A stretch of DNA of 33,030 nt from Beijerinckiaceae bacterium (GTDB taxonomy: Bacteria; Bacteroidota; Bacteroidia; Chitinophagales; Chitinophagaceae): NCBI GenBank assembly GCA_903970475.1, contig CAJCIQ010000141.1, positions 1 through 33,030 on the forward strand, in the 5' to 3' direction. Every line of letters starts with the position of its first letter. The first letter of the stretch is position 1. Shown piece by piece: positions 23,805-30,399 of this stretch. The notes below the pieces were generated by a model, which saw only the letters and a program-made list of their open reading frames with translations, made no database searches and had not been told where the DNA came from. The translations under genes were made by a program, and so were the position numbers.

Positions 23805-25196
23805 ATGGAAACCCGGTATTCTTACTTCATACGCTTAGGTCTTATACTAGCGGATTTCTTTATGGTCAATCTCGCTTACCTGATTGGCTATCTGGTCGTC
23901 CATTTGATGATTGATCGTAGCCTCTCTGCCCATTTTGTACTCAGCAAAATTCTCATCTTTAATCTGGGTTGGCTGACCTTGGCCTCCATGATGAAACTCT
24001 ATTCCAGGGAGACGATTGCCAAAATAGAAATGATCCTCAGGCAGACCATTAAGACCTTCTTTTTGCACGCCGCCTTCTTTGCCGTATTTCTCCTGTACAG
24101 CGAAGAAAAAAGCTTTGCCATCCGCTTCATGCCGGTGGCTTATATTTCCCTGATCTTTCTGCTGGCCTTACGCAGTATCCTCGTGACCTATGTGATAGAA
24201 CGCATCCTGCAACGCTCCGGATTGCACACCAGAACGGCTATTGTAGGCTATAACCCTACCGCCCAGCGCCTGGCTACCTACTTCATGGCCAAACAGAATG
24301 CCTACACGTTCGAAGGCTTTTTGGATGAGCAATTGGATCACTACTATGAATTAGGTAAGTCTACGGGTCGTATCGAACAATACATCCAGTTTGCCGCCGC
24401 CAACGATATACAGGAGATCTATTCCACGGTCATGCCGGACTCCCACCAGATCAACCGGCTCCTGGAAATTGCCGACCAGAATTGCGTGCGGGTAAAATTC
24501 GTACCAGACTTCAGCGGAGCCATACAAACGTCTTACTTTATTGAATACCTGGATGCCATTCCGGTTATTAGTCTCAGACAAGAACCCCTGCGTCAGGATA
24601 TAGGGAATGTGGTGAAGAAAAGGGCTTTTGACATTGCCTTTGCCACCTTTGTGATCGTCTTCATCCTATCCTGGTTGACGCCATTGCTTGCTATTTTAAT
24701 TAAACTGGATTCCAAAGGACCCGTGTTTTTCCGTCAGCTCCGTTCCGGCAGGGACAACAAGCCTTTCTGGTGTTACAAGTTCCGGAGCATGCGGGTCAAC
24801 TTCGACTCAGACAAGGTACAAGCCACCCGTGGGGACAGGCGCATTACGAAATTGGGGGCTTTTCTAAGGAAGTCCAATCTGGACGAAATGCCCCAATTTT
24901 TTAATGTCTTTATGGGAACCATGAGCGTGGTAGGGCCCCGCCCCCACATGCTGGCCCATACCGAGCAGTACAGCGCCATCATTGGCAAATACATGGTGCG
25001 TCAGTTCCTCCAACCCGGCGTCACCGGTTGGGCCCAGGTCAATGGATACAGGGGGGAAACCAAGAACCCTGAGCAAATGGTCAAACGGGTAGAATACGAT
25101 ATCTACTACATGGAACACTGGTCCTGGATGTTTGACTTAAGGATCATATTCCTGACGATTATCAATACGGTAAGGGGGGAGAATAACGCGTTCTGA
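23805..25196 (+). CDS. WcaJ/GumD-type undecaprenyl-phosphate sugar phosphotransferase
   Basis: A 463-aa inner-membrane protein. About four N-terminal helices (10-125) precede a Rossmann-like cytoplasmic part, then a membrane helix and the bacterial sugar-transferase domain from ~268 on (KKRAFDIAFATFVIVF). Catalytic-domain hallmarks are GPVFFRQLRSGRDNKPF, CYKFRSMR, LRKSNLDEMPQFFNV, SVVGPRPHM and QPGVTGWAQVNGYRGET. The enzyme loads the first sugar phosphate (usually glucose- or galactose-1-phosphate) onto undecaprenyl phosphate, starting the repeat. It is at the far end of the locus behind its own promoter, away from the other assembly genes. The sugar identity is not readable from sequence. 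Confidence 0.93.
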   Translation: METRYSYFIRLGLILADFFMVNLAYLIGYLVVHLMIDRSLSAHFVLSKILIFNLGWLTLASMMKLYSRETIAKIEMILRQTIKTFFLHAAFFAVFLLYSEEKSFAIRFMPVAYISLIFLLALRSILVTYVIERILQRSGLHTRTAIVGYNPTAQRLATYFMAKQNAYTFEGFLDEQLDHYYELGKSTGRIEQYIQFAAANDIQEIYSTVMPDSHQINRLLEIADQNCVRVKFVPDFSGAIQTSYFIEYLDAIPVISLRQEPLRQDIGNVVKKRAFDIAFATFVIVFILSWLTPLLAILIKLDSKGPVFFRQLRSGRDNKPFWCYKFRSMRVNFDSDKVQATRGDRRITKLGAFLRKSNLDEMPQFFNVFMGTMSVVGPRPHMLAHTEQYSAIIGKYMVRQFLQPGVTGWAQVNGYRGETKNPEQMVKRVEYDIYYMEHWSWMFDLRIIFLTIINTVRGENNAF

Positions 25197-25201
25197 GGGC
25201 T

Positions 25202-25222
25202 CAATGGCCCCTCTGGGCATTG
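25202..25222. terminator. Hairpin between the sugar transferase and the histidine kinase
   Basis: CAAT-G-GCCC (25202-25210) pairs with GGGC-ATTG (25215-25222), an 8-bp stem with one bulged G and a CTCT loop. It starts 5 bp after the transferase stop, between convergent genes. It may act as a bidirectional terminator, although no T-run follows on either side. Confidence 0.4.
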
Positions 25223-25253
25223 GGTGGAACGCTTTCGGTGGAGCGCCGCCTAC

Positions 25254-26033
25254 TCAGAATACCGCCCGGACGGTGGTGCCTTTGCCTTCCAGGCTGCGCA
25301 CCGATAGCCTTCCACCATACTGTTGTACGATGGTCTTGACGATGGAAAGGCCCAGCCCCATGCCGGGTGTCATACCTACGTTTTTACCCCTGCTGAAGGG
25401 GGAGCCCAGGTCCTGCTCCAGTGCGGCAGGAATACCAATGCCATGGTCGGTGACGGATAAGGACCATTTGCCGGAGGAAAAATCTATGAATAATAAGGGA
25501 GCTTCTTTTCCGGAAGAGTACTTACAGGCATTGTCCAGTAAGTTCAGAAATACGGACTCCAGCAGCAGGGAATCCATATGGACCATTTTGGGTGAACCCT
25601 TATAGCTCATGGTCACCGTCCTACCATCCCGGTAAGGGGAAAATCTTTCTGCGATGACCCTGGTAGCAATATCGAGGGGATTAAGCCCAGGGTCGGGCCC
25701 CAAATCCGAAATCCCATCCATACGATTAATGGCTGCCAGACGGGTCAATAAAGAAGTGGCTCTGGATATTTCCAAAAGGATCTGGTCCATGCGGAGCATG
25801 ACCTCTTCCGCATCAAAAGTGGATTGCTGTGCCGCCTGAAAACGAAGGAGCTCTGCACTGGACTGTATAACACTTAAAGGCGTCCTCAGATCGTGGGACA
25901 TCATATGCACCAGGGACTGCCTCCAATCCAAAGGCTGGTGATCCAGGGTGTATTCCCCATCCGAGGGGGACGCTTCAACAGCCTGCCTCGTGAATAAGGA
26001 GGCTGGAATTCCTGTGCTGAGTGGTTGACTCAT
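25254..26033 (-). CDS. Soluble sensor-less histidine kinase
   Basis: A 259-aa kinase with no transmembrane segment, PAS, GAF or other input domain; only ~40 residues precede the HisKA box. The phospho-acceptor is in MMSHDLRTPLSV (H47). The ATPase domain shows NLLDNACKYS (N box), DHGIGIP (G1) and GMGLGLSIVKTIVQQYGG (G2). It is translationally coupled to the upstream LuxR-type regulator (TGATG, 1-bp overlap), which is likely its partner. With no visible sensor it probably receives its signal through another protein, or the short Ser/Pro-rich N-terminus mediates contact. It lies next to the EPS locus, so control of EPS is a reasonable but untested idea. Confidence 0.88.
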   Translation of the reverse strand: MSQPLSTGIPASLFTRQAVEASPSDGEYTLDHQPLDWRQSLVHMMSHDLRTPLSVIQSSAELLRFQAAQQSTFDAEEVMLRMDQILLEISRATSLLTRLAAINRMDGISDLGPDPGLNPLDIATRVIAERFSPYRDGRTVTMSYKGSPKMVHMDSLLLESVFLNLLDNACKYSSGKEAPLLFIDFSSGKWSLSVTDHGIGIPAALEQDLGSPFSRGKNVGMTPGMGLGLSIVKTIVQQYGGRLSVRSLEGKGTTVRAVF

Positions 26034-26674
26034 CAGTTCGGCAATAGTTTGGCCATTAACTCATATTTGGAGGTAATGTTGAGTTTTTTGTAAATCTTCT
26101 TTTGGTGGTCATTTACCGTGCTAACAGATATTTGCATACACATGGCGATCTGTTTGTAGGTAAACCCCCGAAGGAAATATTCGACTACTTCGGACTCCTT
26201 TTTGGTGAGTACGTGGTCGTATTCGGGTTTGCGGTCTTCTACCATCACATTCAGTTTGCGTACCAAAGAATTGGCGGCTTCCGGTGAAATGATGGTGTTG
26301 CCTTCTTTAATATGGAGAATATGATCTCTTAATTCGGAATAAGAAACGGGTTTGAGGAGATACCCCTTAGCGCCCCCTACGGTGGCTTTCCAGATGACTT
26401 CTTCGTCCACATTGCCGGTGATCACCATGATGGCAGTGCTTGGAAACATCTTTCTCAAACGGGGAATGGCATCCAGGCCGGAGATGCCAGGTAATTCAAT
26501 GTCCAACAGGAGCACATCAGGATGTACCTTCTGATATGCTGGTTGGCAAATAACTTGTTCAATGGAAGGCACAGAGAATAAGAGCTCCATCTCCCGATCG
26601 TACTCAAACATTTTCTCTAGGTTCTTCCGGAGAACAAGTGAATCTTCAATCATACCAATTAGAGTCATCAACAT
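26033..26674 (-). CDS. NarL/LuxR-type response regulator
   Basis: A 213-aa regulator. The receiver domain has the acidic pair in MIEDS, the phospho-acceptor D58 (VLLLDIELPG), T86 (VITG) and K108 (YLLKPVSY). The C-terminal LuxR-type helix-turn-helix covers ~148-210 (LTKKESEVVEYFLRGFTYKQ, then STVNDHQKKIYKKL). It is transcribed ahead of the histidine kinase, to which it is fused by a TGATG overlap. An ATG at 26668 is an alternative start only two codons downstream. A good promoter lies ~115 bp upstream. Targets are unknown; the EPS locus is the nearest candidate. Confidence 0.93.
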   Translation of the reverse strand: MLMTLIGMIEDSLVLRKNLEKMFEYDREMELLFSVPSIEQVICQPAYQKVHPDVLLLDIELPGISGLDAIPRLRKMFPSTAIMVITGNVDEEVIWKATVGGAKGYLLKPVSYSELRDHILHIKEGNTIISPEAANSLVRKLNVMVEDRKPEYDHVLTKKESEVVEYFLRGFTYKQIAMCMQISVSTVNDHQKKIYKKLNITSKYELMAKLLPN

Positions 26675-27108
26675 AAATTTTAATTATGAGCACAAATCCT
26701 AGCCTAGAAGCAATCTTGTTCAACAAAACTTTAATTGGGGCGATTTTCAAATGGGACGGGAGGTAAGCTTGAGTCAGACGGTAAGCGACAAAGGTAAATT
26801 GAGTGCCTTAAACACAACGGTGATCTCAGCCTAACAAAGTTGTTAAAATTTTCCGATTTTACGTAATATTCTCACCCAAATTATCTGTAATATTAAAAAT
26901 ATATTTTTCGTAAATACAACATGGAGCAATCGTATTTTCCCCATGCACCGGTTCGTATACATACCACGGTGCTGTATAAGTGCTGCGGTGACACAAGTCG
27001 CGTCGATCCGTCATAGGATGGTAGAATAATCTCAAAGAACATGCCATCTATCAGTCACTTAGCGTAGTAAAAATACTAGGAACCGGTATAATACTTTTAT
27101 AACATCTT
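26675..27108. other. 434-bp non-coding gap between the response regulator and the SDR gene
   Basis: No convincing gene is seen; a 62-codon minus-strand frame at 26859-27047 lacks protein-like features. The left part holds the regulator promoter. The middle is A/T-rich and includes a 14-bp perfect palindrome (26895-26908, AAAAATATATTTTT). The right part includes an inverted repeat GCACCG (26945-26950) / CGGTGC (26967-26972) around GTATAC. Just before the SDR start lies GGTATAATACTTTTATAAC, which could hold a weak promoter (TACTTTTA). A small RNA is possible but unproven. Confidence 0.5.
26789..26817 (-). promoter_or_regulatory. Promoter of the response regulator-kinase operon
   Basis: On the minus strand TTG (26817-26815) is followed after 18 bp by TACCTTTG (26796-26789). 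Both elements and the spacing fit the Bacteroidota TTG-N17..20-TAnnTTTG consensus. The start would fall near 26780, giving a ~105-nt leader. Confidence 0.6.
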
Positions 27109-27921
27109 ATGAATCAAATCGTAATGATTACCGGTGCGTCTTCAGGCATCGGTAAAGAAACCGCCAAACGGTTGTTAGCCAGGCATTTCCGGGTTTATGC
27201 AGTGGCCAGACGGCTGGAAGCCATGGAGGACCTGCGTACCCTGGGGGCGGAAGTGCTACATATGGACGTTACCAATGAGGCATCGGTTTATCGGACCATG
27301 GAAATTTTGCTACAAAAAGAGGGAAGAATTGATATTCTGATCAATAACGCAGGATTTGGCTCTACCGGATCCCTGGAGGAGGTCCCCTTGCCCGAGGCTC
27401 AGGGACAATTTGACGTCAACGTTTTCGGACTCATGCGGGTCACCCAGGCGGCCCTTCCCGCCATGCGGGCCCAAGGGGCCGGCAGGATCATCAACCTGTC
27501 TTCCGTGGGCGGCCAATTTGCCACACCCCTATCCGGGTGGTATAATGCGACCAAATTCTGTGTGGAGGCCCTTAGCGACTCCCTGAGAAGGGAAGTCTCT
27601 TCCTTCGGCATAAAGGTCATCCTCATAGAACCCGGGGGGATCAACACCGGCTGGCCCGTCGATGCGGCTTTAAATGCCCAACGCAATTCCGGTCATGGCG
27701 CATATAGCCCCATGGTGGGTCGCTTTGTCAAGAATCTTCGAACCTACGAACATAAGTTATCAGACCCTTCGGTGGTGGCTGACCTCATAGAGAAGGCCAT
27801 CCGGAGCCCCCGACCCTCCACCCGGTACGTGGGTGGCTTTGGGGCCAGGCCTCTGCTCTTCCTACGAAGGTTGCTGCCTCCCAAATGGATGGATTATATC
27901 GTGCGTACGCAGTTTGGGTAG
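27109..27921 (+). CDS. Short-chain dehydrogenase/reductase (classical SDR)
   Basis: A 270-aa cytoplasmic oxidoreductase. The cofactor motif is TGASSGIGKE (TGxxxGIG, residues 8-15), followed by NNAGFGS, the catalytic Ser in INLSSVGGQ, and the Tyr/Lys pair in GWYNATKFCVEAL (YxxxK). IEPGGINTGW is the usual cofactor-loop region. A probable basic preference in VYAVARRLEAM suggests NADP(H). The substrate is unknown; many Bacteroidota proteins of this type are annotated only as SDR oxidoreductases. It is a single gene, convergent with the glutaminase-family gene with a 10-bp gap. Confidence 0.9.
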   Translation: MNQIVMITGASSGIGKETAKRLLARHFRVYAVARRLEAMEDLRTLGAEVLHMDVTNEASVYRTMEILLQKEGRIDILINNAGFGSTGSLEEVPLPEAQGQFDVNVFGLMRVTQAALPAMRAQGAGRIINLSSVGGQFATPLSGWYNATKFCVEALSDSLRREVSSFGIKVILIEPGGINTGWPVDAALNAQRNSGHGAYSPMVGRFVKNLRTYEHKLSDPSVVADLIEKAIRSPRPSTRYVGGFGARPLLFLRRLLPPKWMDYIVRTQFG

Positions 27922-27931
27922 GGGCTGCACT

Positions 27932-29899
27932 TCATGGAGCCGCCGGATGCCACTTCACATACAAGGCCCTCATAAAATATCCGCCCACCACGCTGCGGGC
28001 CTGAAAGCCCACTTGCCGTCCATCGGTGGTTTCATGCCAATCACTGAGCGGTACCCTGGTTGGCGTCTTGGTGACAAACTTAAAAACAGGATCAGACAAG
28101 GCTTCAAAATCCTGCTGGTTGGAAGCCAGGGTAGCTGTCCATTCTATCCAGTCCGATTTGGTATAGGTTTTACGGCTGTCCAACGGCAATCCGAACGGAT
28201 TTTGTTTGGTCAGGTAATAGCGGATTTCATTTTCATAAACGACCGTAGGAAATAAGTGCAGGTCCAGCACCTTATCCCAAACCAGGTTGTATTTCTGGCT
28301 CCAGGTTCCCTTTTGATCGAAGGTCAGGGAAAAATGATCCCCATCATTGGCCAGGAGGGCCCAGTTGCGGGCCATGTTTTTGGCGCGTTGCATATAGTGA
28401 GCGGCTTCCTCCTTGAAGCCCAGGTTGGCCGCCATTTGCGCATAAGCGCCTATGGCCTCTATGGCTTTTACCGATAGGTTGGCATTGCGGGCCAGGTGTC
28501 CGGCAAAGTCATCGGTACAGAGTTGATTGGTGGGATCAAAGCCTGCCGTATCCAGGTATTGCACCCAAGTCTTTAAGGTAGCCCAATGCCGTTTGGCGTA
28601 ATCGGCATTGCCTTCTGCTTTGGTGATGGCTCCGGTCAGGATAATCATGTTCCCCGCTTCTTCCACGGGCATGTCTTCCCCATACGTCTGACCATTGGCC
28701 AAGGGATAGGTGCCCAGGTCATGAGCCGGGAATGGGCGCTTCCAAATACCACTTTCGGAGTAATAAAAATTACCGTTGAGCATACCTTCCATCAGGGACG
28801 CATTGTACAGCAGGTATAAAGGAGCGGACGGATAGGTTACATCCACCGTATTGATGGACCCATTGGAAAAGTTTTCTTTACTCAACCACAGCAAGTCTCC
28901 TTGCGGGCTACGGACCAGGGCGTGGGCCGCCACACTCTGGCGATAAGCCAAGGCGCAGAGGCGGGCGTATTTTGGGCCACCCGCACCCAGGGCCTGTGCA
29001 TATAGTTTCTGATCGAAGTCCTTACATTGGGTGTATATCTGATCAAAATCTGAGCGGGCCGCCTGCAATTCCCCTTCCATGGTTTTAGCAGAATCCCGGT
29101 TCCACCAGGGCCGGAGGTTCTGACCGAAATATTGTATGGCATACAGCTCATCGTAACCGAGCATCATCAGGTCTTTCACCGGGGACAGCCCAACGGCACC
29201 CAATCCCACTTTTGTCCATAGGGTAACCCTGCCATCCTGGGTAGTATCCAGGATCTGCTGACCATTTTGAGCCGCCACATACAGATACCCCCAATCAATG
29301 CGAAGGTCATCTCCTTTCTTTTGAAGAATGGGTTGAGATATGGTTCCCGCTTTGGCTATGGTAAGGCCCCCCTTGTTATAGATTTGGCATGCGACTTTTT
29401 GGTTGGTATCGTTAGCGGCTATCCAGGGAGAAACACCTAATAACAGGCCAACCTGGTGGGCTGCCCCATCCCTTGATGCCGCGCTATAGCTCAGGTATGT
29501 AATGGGCCTGGACAAAAGATCCAGGCTGTCCGGAAGCAGGGGACTGATAAAATCCACACTCAGGCGAACGGGTCCTGCGGTAAAATAATAAGTCGTACGT
29601 GTAGCGCTGATGGTCACGCTGTCTTGCTGGGCAGGAGGCAAGCCTGGTGTTTCATTTCCCATATACCGGTAGCCCTTTCCATCAACGAGGATGATGCCGG
29701 AGAGCGGTTGTTTTTTCCCTGTCCAATGAGTCGTTGTCACAGCGGTCAATTGGTCCGAAGTAGACCAGATACTGAAATAGGGATCGTGGGTGACCAATGG
29801 ATAGGCAGGCGCTACCCTTTGCTGGGCCTTTACCGCCGGAGCCATCATCCAGTTTCCCATGAGCAACGCCGTTGACAGGAGCAGTATGCGTTTGTTCAT
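27932..29899 (-). CDS. Secreted glutaminase-family protein (DUF5127/DUF4965/DUF1793)
   Basis: A 655-aa protein with a signal peptide (MNKRILLLSTALLMGNWM to about VKAQQ). The mature protein opens with YPLVTHDPYFSIWSTSDQL, the characteristic start of the GtaA-like glutaminase family in Bacteroidota. Later signatures are PWWNRDSAKTMEGEL, AYRQSVAAHALVRSPQGDLL, EDMPVEEAGNMIIL and WALLANDGDHFSLTFDQKGT. The order appears to be an N-terminal beta domain followed by an alpha/alpha toroid (DUF4965 and DUF1793). Its catalytic activity in bacteria is poorly established, and a glycoside hydrolase-like fold makes a carbohydrate substrate possible. It diverges from the TonB_C protein and converges with the SDR. 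Confidence 0.85.
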   Translation of the reverse strand: MNKRILLLSTALLMGNWMMAPAVKAQQRVAPAYPLVTHDPYFSIWSTSDQLTAVTTTHWTGKKQPLSGIILVDGKGYRYMGNETPGLPPAQQDSVTISATRTTYYFTAGPVRLSVDFISPLLPDSLDLLSRPITYLSYSAASRDGAAHQVGLLLGVSPWIAANDTNQKVACQIYNKGGLTIAKAGTISQPILQKKGDDLRIDWGYLYVAAQNGQQILDTTQDGRVTLWTKVGLGAVGLSPVKDLMMLGYDELYAIQYFGQNLRPWWNRDSAKTMEGELQAARSDFDQIYTQCKDFDQKLYAQALGAGGPKYARLCALAYRQSVAAHALVRSPQGDLLWLSKENFSNGSINTVDVTYPSAPLYLLYNASLMEGMLNGNFYYSESGIWKRPFPAHDLGTYPLANGQTYGEDMPVEEAGNMIILTGAITKAEGNADYAKRHWATLKTWVQYLDTAGFDPTNQLCTDDFAGHLARNANLSVKAIEAIGAYAQMAANLGFKEEAAHYMQRAKNMARNWALLANDGDHFSLTFDQKGTWSQKYNLVWDKVLDLHLFPTVVYENEIRYYLTKQNPFGLPLDSRKTYTKSDWIEWTATLASNQQDFEALSDPVFKFVTKTPTRVPLSDWHETTDGRQVGFQARSVVGGYFMRALYVKWHPAAP

Positions 29900-29933
29900 A
29901 TGTGCAAGTTTATATCCTTATCTTAGATTTTCT

Positions 29934-30320
29934 ATGATGTACTTGTTTTTATTGTTGACTTGTTTTCGTCCGGCCAGTGATACCCTCCCCGGCGCCGACA
30001 CGACCATTTATACCAAAGTAGACTCTGTAGCCCAATACCTGGGTGGAGAGGTGGCCTGGAATAACCTCGTACGAAGGACCATGGACCAACACTATAATGA
30101 AATCATTCAGTCAGGTTCCACCGGTACCTGCATCGTCCGCTTCGTTGTACATACCGATGGCACCGTCACCGATATAACCGCCCTGACCATGGACGGCACC
30201 ACCCTGGCTAAAGTGATGATAGAGATGGTGCGCAAGGCCGGTCCCTGGATGCCTGCCTGGTACAAAGGGAAAAATGTCAATTCCTACCGGCAGCAAAAAG
30301 TGGTGATCGGCGCGCAGTAA
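29934..30320 (+). CDS. Small exported TonB C-terminal-domain protein
   Basis: About 128 aa. The start ATG at 29934 (or 29937) gives a hydrophobic leader (MMYLFLLLTCF); the frame is open to 29859, but that part is antisense to the glutaminase signal peptide. Residues ~45-125 resemble the TonB_C fold (TGTCIVRFVVHTDGTVTDIT, then VRKAGPWMPAWYKGKNV). There is no membrane anchor of TonB type and no proline-rich linker, so it is not a complete energy transducer. A periplasmic role is likely and unknown. It is a single gene in a 34-bp divergent arrangement. Confidence 0.7.
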   Translation: MMYLFLLLTCFRPASDTLPGADTTIYTKVDSVAQYLGGEVAWNNLVRRTMDQHYNEIIQSGSTGTCIVRFVVHTDGTVTDITALTMDGTTLAKVMIEMVRKAGPWMPAWYKGKNVNSYRQQKVVIGAQ

Positions 30321-30376
30321 CACATGGGCGACCTGTATCCAGTAACCCGCGGGCGGCCGCGGTGCGCAGTAACCCG
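30315..30376 (+). repeat. CAGTAAC repeats in the convergent intergenic patch
   Basis: CAGTAAC occurs three times (from 30315, 30340 and 30367; the last two extend to CAGTAACCCG), spaced 25 and 27 bp. The first copy contains the stop codon of the TonB_C gene. Between copies two and three lies a very G/C-rich stretch with CCGCGG twice around GCGGCCGC, able to form strong hairpins that might stop transcription from both sides. Confidence 0.5.
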
Positions 30377-30399
30377 TTGGCGCCCGGCGCTGAGGGGTC

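Noticed and set aside
21174..25196. Considered the Gfo/Idh, TIM-barrel and GmhA genes as a defence or toxin system
   Set aside because: All have sugar-metabolism features and lie within a polysaccharide locus; no nuclease, toxin or nucleotide-signalling domain is visible.
26859..27047. 62-codon minus-strand open frame in the 434-bp gap
   Set aside because: Composition is unlike the neighbouring proteins, with scattered Cys/His/Tyr. There is no hydrophobic core pattern and no promoter or start context.
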